Shown here piece after piece: positions 46,438 through 55,187 of a stretch of DNA of 64,000 bases. A model generated the notes under the pieces. It ran no database searches, was not told the origin of the DNA, and saw nothing but the letters and a program-made list of their open reading frames with translations. The stretch covers positions 6,594-70,593 of the forward strand of contig CAJOFQ010000002.1 in the NCBI GenBank assembly GCA_905233955.1, in the 5' to 3' direction. The translations under genes and the position numbers were made by a program. Each line of letters opens with the position of its first letter. Position 1 is the stretch's first letter. Source of the DNA: an uncultured Lachnospiraceae bacterium. Its GTDB lineage: Bacteria; Bacillota; Clostridia; Lachnospirales; Lachnospiraceae.

Positions 46438-46480
46438 GAAAACAGCCCGCCCCGAAGATATCGGGACGGGCTGTTTATTT
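46438..46480. terminator. Bidirectional intrinsic terminator
   Basis: AACAGCCCG and CGGGCTGTT, with inner CCCGA/TCGGG, form a long GC-rich stem with T-rich ends on both strands. It is shared by the convergent chemoreceptor and PTS genes. Confidence 0.88.
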
Positions 46481-46516
46481 TGTTTTGCAAACTGAATCTT
46501 GCAAAGTTCAGATCTC

Positions 46517-46828
46517 TTATGAGATCTTCTTATAAAGGTCAATAAACTCTTCTGCAATGATCTTGAATGCTTCTGCGCTCATTAACTGATCTTCAGCATG
46601 AATCAACAATACACCGGCATTCCCTAATTCACCATTGGCTTCCTTGGTAAGCATATCAGCGTGAGCATGATGCCCTTCTACAAATTCCTTCTCACCGGCT
46701 GCAATCAAGTCCTCAGCCTCCTGGAATTTGCCTTCCTTAGCCAACTGAATAGCACCAATATAATTGGAACGAGCTGTACCTACATGCGTAATGATGTTAA
46801 AACACGCAAGTTCTAATTCTTCACTCAT
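46517..46828 (-). CDS. PTS lactose/cellobiose-family IIA component
   Basis: 103 residues, the size of LacF/ChbA-type IIA proteins: an all-helical trimer-forming fold. The segment VEGHHAHADMLTKEA contains the phosphorylated histidine that takes phosphate from HPr and passes it to IIB. GGGAGGAGACAAACG precedes the ATG. It is the last gene of the IIB-IIC-IIA set, 31 bases after IIC. The family handles lactose, cellobiose or chitobiose; the substrate is not fixed by sequence and no glycosidase gene is next to it. Confidence 0.92.
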   Translation of the reverse strand: MSEELELACFNIITHVGTARSNYIGAIQLAKEGKFQEAEDLIAAGEKEFVEGHHAHADMLTKEANGELGNAGVLLIHAEDQLMSAEAFKIIAEEFIDLYKKIS

Positions 46829-46859
46829 CGTTTGTCTCCTCCCTTATATTTAATGAATT

Positions 46860-48197
46860 CTACCAATCATCGTCATCGTCGTCTGCGGTTGCTGACTTAG
46901 CTTCGTTCTCAACAGCCTGCTTGTCAAGTATACGCATGAAAGGTGTGTATATAACAACTGACATTACAAGTACAAGAGCCTGCAGAACAGCAGTTCTCCA
47001 GTCACCAATCAGGAAACCGGAAATGATAGGCGGCGTAGTCCAAGGTACATAGATTCCACGATACATAGGGCACAATCCTGTAGCAATAGCTACATACTCC
47101 ATGGTTGTAGAAATCATAGGAACCAGGATAAACGGAATAGCCGCAATCGGGTTCATAACGATAGGAATACCAAAGATGATCGGCTCATTGATATTGAATA
47201 CAGCAGGTCCGATAGCGATACCACCGAGTGCCTTGTACTGAGTTGACTTAGCGAAAGCCAGGCAGTAAATTGCAATACCAATGGTAATACCGGAACCGGT
47301 AATAGTAATCATGTTCTCATAGAACTGCTGGGTAACAATATGACCGGTCTCAAGTGTAAGATTGCCTGCGTCATAAAGTGTCTGATTCTCCATGTAGTTA
47401 GCAGTCCACATAGGTGTCATGATACCTGATATAAGGGTCGCACCGTGAACACCAAAGAACCACAGGAAGTGAACCAAAAATGCCACCAGCATAATAGCAC
47501 CATATGTATCTGACAAGCTCTGAAGAGGAGCTCCGATAACTGTATAGATAAGTTCCATACCTGTCTGGCTTGCAACAGCATGGAAAATACCCTCTATTAT
47601 CATTGTAACTGTAATGATAAGAATAGCCGGGATCAATGCTGTAAACGCATTGGATACACCTTCAGGTACTCCGGCAGGCATCTTGATACGGATATCACGC
47701 TTAAGAATAGCGCTATAAGCCCAGCCTACCAAAAGTCCAACTATAATGGAACCGATCATGGCCTTACCGCCGGTCCAACCCTTGTTAATAACACCACCGG
47801 CAATAACTTCCTCACCACTATCCAGTATTGTAGAAATAGTATCCGGTGAAATGAGAAGGAATGCACCAAGCGCAACAAACGCACCGCCCAGTGGTTCATA
47901 ACCTTCGTTCTTAATGTAAGTATAGGCGATAGCTACTACCGCTATAATCGCATTAATAGAGAATGTTGATGCATTAGCCTTTAAGAATAATGAATTAAGA
48001 CTGATATCTCCAATCATGATGCTGTTCAGATAATCCTGAGCTGACTGGACGGGTAATTGTCCCAGAATCAAGAAAATAGATCCGGTAATGATCAACGGAA
48101 TAGTGTAGATCATACCGTCCTTCATAGCCTGGATTGCCTTGGTATTAACCAGCTTCATAACAGGAGGCATGATTTTATTCTGTACAAATTCTTCCAT
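46860..48197 (-). CDS. celB: PTS cellobiose-family IIC permease
   Basis: 445 residues with about 10 membrane helices and motifs of the lactose/cellobiose IIC family: VNTKAIQAMKDGMIYTIPLI at the start, WFFGVHGATLISGIMTP, and NINEPIIFGIPIVMNPI, which carries the conserved NEP motif near the sugar site. It moves the sugar while IIB phosphorylates it. The C-terminus is very acidic (DDDDDDW). A strong AAAGGAGTAAGGT site precedes the ATG. It lies between IIB and IIA, so a full EII complex is encoded. Confidence 0.94.
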   Translation of the reverse strand: MEEFVQNKIMPPVMKLVNTKAIQAMKDGMIYTIPLIITGSIFLILGQLPVQSAQDYLNSIMIGDISLNSLFLKANASTFSINAIIAVVAIAYTYIKNEGYEPLGGAFVALGAFLLISPDTISTILDSGEEVIAGGVINKGWTGGKAMIGSIIVGLLVGWAYSAILKRDIRIKMPAGVPEGVSNAFTALIPAILIITVTMIIEGIFHAVASQTGMELIYTVIGAPLQSLSDTYGAIMLVAFLVHFLWFFGVHGATLISGIMTPMWTANYMENQTLYDAGNLTLETGHIVTQQFYENMITITGSGITIGIAIYCLAFAKSTQYKALGGIAIGPAVFNINEPIIFGIPIVMNPIAAIPFILVPMISTTMEYVAIATGLCPMYRGIYVPWTTPPIISGFLIGDWRTAVLQALVLVMSVVIYTPFMRILDKQAVENEAKSATADDDDDDW

Positions 48198-48298
48198 ACC
48201 TTACTCCTTTATACTCTCCTGGTTTGTTCTGCAAGCTAAAAGCCTAAGAACAGATAATCAGTAAACAACTATATATTGCCAAACTAATATGACCTCAA

Positions 48299-48601
48299 TT
48301 ACTTCTTAAGCTTATAAGCAAACTTAAGAACATTCATGCCGTTGCACATGCCATAGTCAGCAGAAGGTATTACATCTACAGGAATACCCTTAGGATCACA
48401 CATCTCCTTAGCCTTGCCGAGATTGAAACCTACCTGAGGTCCAAGCAAAGCTACATCGGTGTCATCCAGGTGCTGATCCATCTCAGAAAAAGGATATGCA
48501 GCAATCTCTGCATCCTTGCCCTTCTCCTTGGCAGCTTCCTGCATCTTCTTTACCAAAACGCTGGTAGACATGCCTGCAGCACAAAATAAATTAATCTTCA
48601 T
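48299..48601 (-). CDS. celA: PTS cellobiose-family IIB component
   Basis: 100 residues, normal for CelA/ChbB-type IIB. The N-terminus MKINLFCAAGMSTSVLV has the phosphocysteine at residue 7 in the P-loop CAAGMSTS. It receives phosphate from the IIA histidine and gives it to the sugar in IIC. GGGGAAGGAAGT precedes the ATG. First gene of the operon; a promoter lies about 45-75 bases upstream. Confidence 0.94.
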   Translation of the reverse strand: MKINLFCAAGMSTSVLVKKMQEAAKEKGKDAEIAAYPFSEMDQHLDDTDVALLGPQVGFNLGKAKEMCDPKGIPVDVIPSADYGMCNGMNVLKFAYKLKK

Positions 48602-48646
48602 ACTTCCTTCCCCTTTCTAGTGAAGAATAATCATTGCATCTAAGTT

Positions 48647-48675
48647 ATTTTACCAAACAAAGTGCGTATTTACAA
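48647..48675 (-). promoter_or_regulatory. Promoter of the PTS operon
   Basis: Minus strand TTGTAA (48670-48675), a 17-base spacer and TAAAAT (48647-48652). It lies between the XRE-gene terminator and the IIB gene. Confidence 0.55.
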
Positions 48676-48736
48676 CAAATATCTGTAAAAATGTCATAAA
48701 TATCATAGACAAATGTGTTTTGGATTTTTGAAACAG

Positions 48737-48769
48737 AAAAAGAGACAGATTGGGGGATCTGTCTCTTTT
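48737..48769 (-). terminator. Intrinsic terminator after the XRE gene
   Basis: A perfect 13-bp stem (AAAAGAGACAGAT with ATCTGTCTCTTTT) with a six-base loop. On the minus strand it is followed by TTTTTCTG. It lies about 92 bases past the XRE stop codon and upstream of the PTS promoter, so it separates the two units. Confidence 0.75.
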
Positions 48770-48861
48770 CCCAAAGGAGAAAACTTTTCGACTTGCGCTT
48801 AAGAAGAAGGAGATTCGCAGGCGCAAGTCCACACCAAAACAAAAGTCAGTCGGCAAATATA

Positions 48862-49107
48862 TCACCCAACCTTGATCGAAAGTTCCATTCCCAAGGAGTC
48901 AGCAACCTTAATCAGAAAATCCAGACTAGGATTGTACTTGCCGCTCTCCATGCGCGAAATATTCGACTTCTTAGTGCCACACAATTCTGCTAAGTTCTGC
49001 TGGGTTAGATTGGAGCTCAATCTCGCTGCCCTAAGCTGCGATGCAATATCAGCCCGTGCCGTCTGAGCTAATTCCGGCACGATACCGTCAGAATACCGTT
49101 TCTTCAT
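48862..49107 (-). CDS. Small XRE-family (Cro/CI-type) DNA-binding protein
   Basis: 81 residues from the ATG at 49107; the frame opens at a TTG at 49125. The helix-turn-helix spans about residues 28-80 (LRAARLSSNLTQQNLAELCG; TKKSNISRMESG), ending in a hydrophobic LGMELSIKVG. The size and C-terminus resemble HigA-type antitoxins, but no toxin-like frame is seen on either side, so I treat it as an orphan regulator. The start has AGGTGTGTG just upstream. An 18-bp palindrome about 75 bases upstream, next to a TTGACA, is a likely self-regulation site. Confidence 0.8.
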   Translation of the reverse strand: MKKRYSDGIVPELAQTARADIASQLRAARLSSNLTQQNLAELCGTKKSNISRMESGKYNPSLDFLIKVADSLGMELSIKVG

Positions 49108-49180
49108 CACACACCTGCGCTCCAACTGTCTGTCTTTGCAGCCACCACTGCATCAGCAGGAGCTTCAACACGGTTAATAG

Positions 49181-49198
49181 GTTATCATATATGATAAC
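49181..49198. promoter_or_regulatory. Perfect 18-bp palindrome, putative XRE operator
   Basis: GTTATCATATATGATAAC reads the same on both strands. On the minus strand it begins three bases after a TTGACA, so it lies in the spacer/-10 region of a promoter facing the XRE gene. Confidence 0.65.
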
Positions 49199-49273
49199 AA
49201 TTGTCAACAAAGTTTTTGATTTTTTTGATTATTGTTAGTTTTCAATAATTTCATTTTTGATTTGTTGTACATG

Positions 49274-49302
49274 TTGACAGATTCGTCTTATTTCTTTAGT
49301 AT
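49274..49302 (+). promoter_or_regulatory. Promoter of lysA
   Basis: TTGACA (49274-49279), a 17-base spacer and TAGTAT (49297-49302), leaving a leader of about 55 bases. That is too short for a lysine riboswitch. Confidence 0.65.
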
Positions 49303-49362
49303 AAATGGTGCGTTTTTTATATAAAAGTTTTAGTAATCTAAGAAATAAGTTAGGAGCACAAC

Positions 49363-50634
49363 ATGGAAAAAAGAGCTTTTTTGACAAAGGAACAGGCTGA
49401 TTCTATCTGCAAAGACTTTCCCACTCCTTTTCACATATATGATGAGAAAGGTCTTAAGGACAATGCCCGGGCAGTCCGTGAGGCGTTTGCCTGGAACAAA
49501 GGCTTTAAGGAATACTTCGCTGTGAAAGCTACTCCCAATCCCTTCATCATGAAGATATTTCAGGAATCAGGCTGCGGTTTCGACTGCTCTTCCCTTACGG
49601 AGCTGATGCTGTGCGAAGCTATTAATGCTACCGGGGATCAGATAATGTTCTCCGCCAATGATGTTCCTATAGAAGAATTTCAGAAGGCATATGAGCTCGG
49701 AGGAATAATTAATCTGGATGACATTACTCATATAGATGTGTTGGAACAGGCTATAGGCTGTATACCGGAGACTATTTCGTGCCGTTATAATCCCGGGGGC
49801 GTATATCAGGTTGCCAATGATATCATGGACAATCCCCAGGACGCCAAATACGGTATGACAAAGGAACAGCTCTTTGAGGCGTACCGAATACTTAAAAGTA
49901 AGGGTGCAAAGCACTTTGGCCTGCACTCTTTTCTGGTAAGCAATACTGTGACCAATGATTATTACCCGGCTTTAGCGCGTACTTTATTTACCTTGGCAGT
50001 TGAAATTATGCATGATACCGGGTGCAGGATAGACTTTATCAATCTCTCAGGAGGTGTCGGCATAGCTTACAGACCTGATCAGACTCCCAATGATATCCAT
50101 ATTATTGGCGAAGGTGTGCGCAAAGCCTATGAAGAGATACTTATTCCTGAGGGGCTGGATGATATCTCAATATATACGGAGATGGGAAGATTTATGACGG
50201 GTCCCTATGGAGCACTGATAACCACCGCCATTCATGAAAAACACACTTATAAAGAATATATTGGTGTAGATGCCTGTGCTGCCAATCTGATGCGTCCGGC
50301 TATGTACGGAGCGTATCATCACATTACAGTCTTAGGCAAAGAAGATGCCCCTTGCGATCACACCTATGACATTGTGGGTTCATTGTGTGAAAACAATGAC
50401 AAGTTCGCAATCGACAGGGCGTTGCCAGAAATATCAAAGGGAGATTTATTATTCATCCATGACACCGGGGCTCATGGTTTTGCCATGGGGTATAATTACA
50501 ACGGCAGGCTCAGATCATCTGAAATCCTGCTTAAAGAAAATGGAAGTCCTCAGCTAATCCGCAGAGCCGAGACTCCCAAAGACTATTTTTCAACATTCGA
50601 TTGCTTTGACGAATTTAAAGGGCTGCTGGATTGA
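49363..50634 (+). CDS. lysA: Diaminopimelate decarboxylase
   Basis: 423 residues, a PLP enzyme of alanine-racemase fold type III. The PLP lysine is in YFAVKATPNP (about residue 55). FGLHSFLVSN, the glycine-rich NLSGGVGIAY phosphate loop, EMGRFMTGPYGAL and CENNDKFAIDRALP follow the LysA pattern, the last with the substrate-side cysteine. It decarboxylates meso-diaminopimelate to lysine. TTAGGAGCACAAC precedes the ATG. It is a single-gene unit: its terminator hairpin starts inside the last codons. Related decarboxylases for ornithine or carboxynorspermidine are less likely. Confidence 0.88.
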   Translation: MEKRAFLTKEQADSICKDFPTPFHIYDEKGLKDNARAVREAFAWNKGFKEYFAVKATPNPFIMKIFQESGCGFDCSSLTELMLCEAINATGDQIMFSANDVPIEEFQKAYELGGIINLDDITHIDVLEQAIGCIPETISCRYNPGGVYQVANDIMDNPQDAKYGMTKEQLFEAYRILKSKGAKHFGLHSFLVSNTVTNDYYPALARTLFTLAVEIMHDTGCRIDFINLSGGVGIAYRPDQTPNDIHIIGEGVRKAYEEILIPEGLDDISIYTEMGRFMTGPYGALITTAIHEKHTYKEYIGVDACAANLMRPAMYGAYHHITVLGKEDAPCDHTYDIVGSLCENNDKFAIDRALPEISKGDLLFIHDTGAHGFAMGYNYNGRLRSSEILLKENGSPQLIRRAETPKDYFSTFDCFDEFKGLLD

Positions 50635-50650
50635 TCCAACAGCCCTTTTT
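50617..50650. terminator. Terminator overlapping the lysA stop codon
   Basis: AAAGGGCTG and CAGCCCTTT with inner TGGA/TCCA and a TTGA loop, followed by TTTTT on the plus strand. The lysA TGA is in the hairpin loop/3' arm. On the minus strand it may also end ackA. Confidence 0.85.
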
Positions 50651-50714
50651 ATGTGTACTGTAATCACAATTAAATAAATTTTTTACATTAGAATAAATGC
50701 AATTCATTAAATCC

Positions 50715-51905
50715 TTATTTAACAAGCGCTACAGTTTCCCTTGCAATTGCAAGCTCTTCATTGGTAGGTATGACATAGACCTCAACCTTGGAATCTGCTG
50801 TAGAAATCTTGATTTCCTCACCGCGGGTGGAGTTAGCACTTTCATCCAGGGCTATTCCCAGATATCCCAGTCTGTCGCATACCTTTTTACGAATAAAGCC
50901 TGTATTCTCTCCTATTCCGGCTGTAAAGCATATTACATCTACTCCGTTCATAGCTGCAGCATAAGATCCGACATACTTGGCTACCCTGTATGCGAACATA
51001 TCAATGGCAAGTGTGGCTCTCTCATTGCCTTCTGATGAGGCCTTCTCCAGATCTCTGAAATCCGAAGATACTCCGGATATACCCTCTACTCCGGACTTCT
51101 TATTGAGGATCTGAAGGATTCCCGATATATCAAGTCCTTCCTTGTTGGCAATAAACTCCAGCGCGGAGGGATCAATATCTCCTGATCTGGTTCCCATAAT
51201 AAGACCTTCCAACGGGGAAAGTCCCATGGATGTGTCTACTGACCTGCCTCCATCTACTGCACAGATGCTGGCTCCATTACCCAGATGACATACGATGGTC
51301 TTAAGAGAGCCATAATCCCTGCCTGTAATCTCAGCGGCCCTTTTGCTTACGAAGCTGTGTGAAGTTCCGTGAAAACCGTATTTTCTGACTTTGTATTTGT
51401 CATAGTATTCATATGGAATACCGTACATATAGGCTTCCTTGGGCATAGTCTGGTGGAAGGCGGTATCAAATACGCCTACCATGGGAACCCCGGGCATAAG
51501 ATCGCGGCATGCATTGATCCCGATTATATTAGCCGGATTATGAAGGGGCGCCAGATCATTACACTCTTCAACCGTCTTTATTACATCATCATTTATTATT
51601 GTGGATGAAGTGAATTTTTCTCCGCCATGTACTATTCTATGGCCTATTGCATCTATTTCATCCAGCGACTTAAGAGCGCCCGTTTTTTCATTTGTGAGCG
51701 CATCCAAAACCATCTGTACTGCTTCCTTATGTGTGGGCATTGGAGCATCTGTTATCTCTTTTTCTCCCCCCGCCGGCTGATACACCAGCCTGCCATCTAT
51801 TCCAATCCTCTCACATAATCCCTTTGCCAGCACCTGCTCAGACTCAGAGTCTATCACCTGATACTTTAAAGAAGAGCTGCCGCAGTTAATAACCAATACA
51901 TTCAT
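50715..51905 (-). CDS. ackA: Acetate kinase
   Basis: 396 residues, full length. The N-terminal signature VLVINCGSSSLKYQVID, substrate segments AIGHRIVHGGEKF, YGFHGTSHSFVS and VCHLGNGASICAV, and CFTAGIGENTGFIR near the C-terminus are all present. It forms acetate and ATP from acetyl phosphate in fermentation. AGGGAGGTTTTT precedes the ATG. No pta is adjacent. Its promoter overlaps the divergent tmcAL promoter. Confidence 0.97.
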   Translation of the reverse strand: MNVLVINCGSSSLKYQVIDSESEQVLAKGLCERIGIDGRLVYQPAGGEKEITDAPMPTHKEAVQMVLDALTNEKTGALKSLDEIDAIGHRIVHGGEKFTSSTIINDDVIKTVEECNDLAPLHNPANIIGINACRDLMPGVPMVGVFDTAFHQTMPKEAYMYGIPYEYYDKYKVRKYGFHGTSHSFVSKRAAEITGRDYGSLKTIVCHLGNGASICAVDGGRSVDTSMGLSPLEGLIMGTRSGDIDPSALEFIANKEGLDISGILQILNKKSGVEGISGVSSDFRDLEKASSEGNERATLAIDMFAYRVAKYVGSYAAAMNGVDVICFTAGIGENTGFIRKKVCDRLGYLGIALDESANSTRGEEIKISTADSKVEVYVIPTNEELAIARETVALVK

Positions 51906-51950
51906 AAAAACCTCCCTATCTCATCTATGAATGAATTACAAATAATATCT

Positions 51951-51979
51951 TTGCCATTATACCACAAAAGATGTATAAT
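51951..51979 (+). promoter_or_regulatory. Promoter of tmcAL
   Basis: TTGCCA (51951-51956), a 17-base spacer and consensus TATAAT (51974-51979), about 35 bases before the ATG at 52014. Confidence 0.7.
51955..51960 (-). promoter_or_regulatory. Extended -10 of the ackA promoter
   Basis: Minus strand TGGTATAAT with TATAAT at 51955-51960. The -35 is poor. It overlaps the -35 region of the divergent tmcAL promoter, so the two may compete. Confidence 0.5.
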
Positions 51980-52013
51980 AAAAATGTTGTTTCGAGATTT
52001 TGGAGGTCTTGAT

Positions 52014-53249
52014 ATGTCAGTCGTAGGTATTATTGCAGAATTTAATCCACTTCACAACGGTCATATCGAAATATTAAATCACGCCAACACAGAAATGAAA
52101 GCTGATTATGTGGTAGTCGTAATGAGTGGTGATTTCACTCAGCGCGGTAATCCGGCCATGATCAGCAAATATGACCGCGCCAAGCTTGCCCTGCGTCATG
52201 GTGCAGACCTTATCATAGAGCTTCCTGTTATCGCTTCTACCAGCAGCGCTGAGACATTCGCATTATCCGGAATAGCACACCTGAGTGCTACAGGCGCAGT
52301 ATCCCATCTCCTGTTCGGCTGTGAGGATGCCAATATGGAGATGTTCAGAACTGCTGCTAATCTTGCCAGCAGTGACTCTATGGACTATCACAAGACCATT
52401 AACTCTTTCGTCAAGCAAGGAGATTCATACGCTGTTGCCCGTCAAAAAGCTATTCAGATGCAGCAAAAGGGCGTTCAGCTACCTTCTGATTTCCTATCCA
52501 AGCCTAACAACATTCTGGGAGTTGAATATGTTAAGGCTCTGGCTTCTGACGCCTATGCCATGGAACCAGTGTGTTTTCCCAGGACATCATCCTCTCACAA
52601 CAGCAAACAAACAGGTTCATCGGCTTCCGGGTCTGCAATCCGTAATGCCATGGAGACTAATCAGGCTCAGGCTGCCCAGCCGTCAGTTCCTGATGATGTT
52701 ATGAAGCTTCTACGCTTTAATGCTCAGTTCAAGACTCTGGTGCGTTCCAGTGATGTGTCGATGTTGCTTCATTACAAGCTGATATCTTCCGACGATTTCA
52801 CAGAATATCTTGATTGTACTGAAGACATCTCCAATAAGATCAATAACATGAAGGATCGCTTTGTAGAATTTGAGAATTTCTGCTCTCTTCTTAAATCCAA
52901 GGATCTGACATACGCCAGGATCAGCCGTGTTCTGATTCATATTGCACTTAATATCAAAAAGACCGATCTGGAGAGCCTTGCCATGTGCAACTACGCTCCT
53001 TATCTGAGAGTATTAGGTTTCTCAAAAAAAGGAACCCTGCTGCTCTCCCATATCAAGGATCACGCGCAGGTTCCTTTTTTCCTGTCGCCACAGGGCGGTA
53101 TAAATCAGCTTAACGCCATCGAGAGAACCATCCTGGAGAAGGACATCTATGCCAGCGATATATACCGTGCACTTTTGACCAATAAATCAGGACGGGTATT
53201 CCCGACAGAATTCACCAGAAAATTCGAATTAAAGGATATAAATGGTTAG
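52014..53249 (+). CDS. tmcAL: tRNA(Met) cytidine acetate ligase
   Basis: 411 residues from the ATG at 52014, which has GGAGG seven bases upstream; the frame is open from 51927. The N-terminal nucleotidyltransferase fold shows IIAEFNPLHNGH and VVMSGDFTQRGNPAM, where the HxGH-like and ATP-binding residues lie. The later segment SSHNSKQTGSSASGSAIRNA and the C-terminal LGFSKKGTLLL...HAQVPFF are as in YlbM/TmcAL. It activates acetate with ATP and acetylates the wobble cytidine of elongator tRNA-Met. It neighbours ackA, also an acetate enzyme, divergently. It converges on the purine operon with a 10-base gap. Confidence 0.9.
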   Translation: MSVVGIIAEFNPLHNGHIEILNHANTEMKADYVVVVMSGDFTQRGNPAMISKYDRAKLALRHGADLIIELPVIASTSSAETFALSGIAHLSATGAVSHLLFGCEDANMEMFRTAANLASSDSMDYHKTINSFVKQGDSYAVARQKAIQMQQKGVQLPSDFLSKPNNILGVEYVKALASDAYAMEPVCFPRTSSSHNSKQTGSSASGSAIRNAMETNQAQAAQPSVPDDVMKLLRFNAQFKTLVRSSDVSMLLHYKLISSDDFTEYLDCTEDISNKINNMKDRFVEFENFCSLLKSKDLTYARISRVLIHIALNIKKTDLESLAMCNYAPYLRVLGFSKKGTLLLSHIKDHAQVPFFLSPQGGINQLNAIERTILEKDIYASDIYRALLTNKSGRVFPTEFTRKFELKDING

Positions 53250-53259
53250 TGACAGTTCC

Positions 53260-54441
53260 TTAGTGGTGGAACAGCCTGATGCCGGTAAAAGCCATTACCA
53301 TATCATAGCAGTTTGCTGCTTCTATGACCACATCATCGCGAATAGAGCCTCCAGGCTGTGCCACATACACTACACCACTCCTGTGAGCTCTGTCTATATT
53401 ATCTCCAAAGGGGAAGAAAGCATCTGACCCTAAGCTTACGCCAGTGCATTTCGACAGCCACTCCTTCTTCTCATCTGCGCTAAATTCATCCGGCTTTCGT
53501 GAGAATATCTTTTCCCATTTGCCATCTGACAGTACCTCGTCAGCGAACTCTCCAATATACAGATCGATAGCGTTGTCCTGGTCAGCCCTTCCTATTCCAT
53601 CCAAAAACGGAAGTTCTAATACCTTGGGAGCCTGACGCAAATGCCAGTTATCCGCCTTGGTTCCTGCAAGCCTGGTACAGTGTATCCTGGACTGCTGGCC
53701 CGCTCCAATTCCTATAGCACCCCCGTTTTTCACATAGCATACTGAATTAGACTGGGTGTATTTGAGCGTGATCAGTGATATTATAAGATCCCGTCTGGCA
53801 TCATCCGGCAGCTCCTTACGATCTGTCACAATGTTGGAAAGCAGCTCATCATCAATCACAAGATCGTTATGTCCCTGCTCAAAGGTTATTCCAAATACCT
53901 GTTTTTTCTCCTTGGGGGCAGGCCTGTAATCAGGATCAATCTCTATAATATTGTAAGCTCCCTTTTTCTTGGACTTGAGTATTTCAAGGGCATCATCATC
54001 ATATCCCGGTGCGATAATACCATCAGATACCTCACGCTTGATAATAGACGCAGTGGCAGCATCACAAACATCGGACAGAGCTATAAAATCACCAAAAGAA
54101 GACATTCTGTCAGCGCCCCTGGCCCTTGCATATGCCGATGCCAAAGGAGTCCATTCGATATCCAGATCATCAACATGATATATTAGCTTTTCTACATCTG
54201 TAAGGTCAGTTCCAATGGCTGCTCCCGCGGGAGATACATGCTTAAAAGAAGTGGCGGCGCTTATTCCTGCAGCGTTTCTTAATTCAGTTACAAGCTGCCA
54301 TCCGTTAAAAGCGTCCAGAAAATTAATATACCCGGGACGGCCGTTTAAAACCTTAACCGGCAGATCACTTCCGTCCTCCATATATATGCTTGAAGGCTTT
54401 TGATTCGGATTACAGCCGTATTTTAATTCGAATGACTTCAT
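53260..54441 (-). CDS. AICAR transformylase, stand-alone (PurH C-terminal domain)
   Basis: 393 residues that correspond only to the AICAR formyltransferase part of bifunctional PurH (usually about 510-530); the N-terminal IMP cyclohydrolase (MGS-like) domain is absent. Recognisable segments include ELKYGCNPNQKPSSIY, SFKHVSPAGAAIG, KYTQSNSVCYVKNG with GIGAGQQSR, and SDAFFPFGDNID. It formylates AICAR with 10-formyl-THF to FAICAR. The missing activity is supplied by the PurO-type gene 15 bases upstream. AAGGAAGGAGTACT supports the start. Last gene of the hisH-hisF-ung-purO operon. Confidence 0.9.
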   Translation of the reverse strand: MKSFELKYGCNPNQKPSSIYMEDGSDLPVKVLNGRPGYINFLDAFNGWQLVTELRNAAGISAATSFKHVSPAGAAIGTDLTDVEKLIYHVDDLDIEWTPLASAYARARGADRMSSFGDFIALSDVCDAATASIIKREVSDGIIAPGYDDDALEILKSKKKGAYNIIEIDPDYRPAPKEKKQVFGITFEQGHNDLVIDDELLSNIVTDRKELPDDARRDLIISLITLKYTQSNSVCYVKNGGAIGIGAGQQSRIHCTRLAGTKADNWHLRQAPKVLELPFLDGIGRADQDNAIDLYIGEFADEVLSDGKWEKIFSRKPDEFSADEKKEWLSKCTGVSLGSDAFFPFGDNIDRAHRSGVVYVAQPGGSIRDDVVIEAANCYDMVMAFTGIRLFHH

Positions 54442-54456
54442 AGTACTCCTTCCTTG

Positions 54457-55170
54457 TCAAGAATTCTTGTTCACAATCCTTGTTTCATAGCTTCCTGTAT
54501 CAAGATTGATATACCGTACAAACAATGATATTTTATTATCCTCATTGAGGCTCTTCCACACTGTCTGTGTGAATCTGTCAATATCTCCGTCGATAATGAC
54601 CCGCTTAGGCTCTCCCTCAAAGCTGGGCAACGGATCTCCATCAGAAAGATAGGTATGCAAGAACCTGCCCTCTCCCGGCCTTGGATCATCATAGGCAAAT
54701 GTGAAACGGTTAACACATTCAGGATTGCCATTATCGCTTTTTATCAGTGAAAAAGCATAATGGAATTTGTCCTCCTTAAAGTGGAGGATTCCTGAAATAC
54801 GCGGAGTAAAATTAGGATCATCCGGTTCAAAGCTGCGGCTTCTAAGGGACTGTTCAAAGGTCATCTGCTGATCCATCCCCTCGTAAATGGTATCCGTCTG
54901 ATCTCCGTTAGTAACAATCAGCTTATTGCCGAGAACCCTTACAGGGGAATAGATTATAAGGCTTGGATCTTCCATTTTAGAAGGATCGAATGCTTCTGTT
55001 CTAATGCCCTCGCCATCCTCTACAAAAATCCTGTTACGGCTGTTTGCGCTTCGCCCCATAATAAAATATGCAGCTACAGCCTTTTGTCCATCCTGACTTT
55101 TACCGATAATTATCCCTCTGCCAGGATATGTATTCTCTGACAATTCCCGTTCCAGACTTCGTCGTTCCAT
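54457..55170 (-). CDS. purO: IMP cyclohydrolase, PurO type
   Basis: 237 residues resembling the PurO family first known from archaea: YPGRGIIIGKS near the start, AAYFIMGRSANSRNR, LIIYSPVRVLGNKLIVTNGD and TPRISGILHF. It closes FAICAR to IMP, the last step of purine synthesis, and is unrelated to the cyclohydrolase part of PurH. Its place directly before a transformylase-only PurH explains why that domain is missing there. AAGGAGGTAGAGA gives a strong start. It follows ung by 17 bases. The symbol is by family resemblance. Confidence 0.85.
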   Translation of the reverse strand: MERRSLERELSENTYPGRGIIIGKSQDGQKAVAAYFIMGRSANSRNRIFVEDGEGIRTEAFDPSKMEDPSLIIYSPVRVLGNKLIVTNGDQTDTIYEGMDQQMTFEQSLRSRSFEPDDPNFTPRISGILHFKEDKFHYAFSLIKSDNGNPECVNRFTFAYDDPRPGEGRFLHTYLSDGDPLPSFEGEPKRVIIDGDIDRFTQTVWKSLNEDNKISLFVRYINLDTGSYETRIVNKNS

Positions 55171-55187
55171 TCTCTACCTCCTTAACA

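Noticed and set aside
48862..49107. HigBA toxin-antitoxin locus
   Set aside because: The XRE protein resembles an antitoxin, but no small toxin-like frame lies on either side.
49303..49362. Lysine riboswitch upstream of lysA
   Set aside because: The leader after the TTGACA-17-TAGTAT promoter is only about 55 bases and AT-rich, and no lysine-riboswitch core or terminator is visible.
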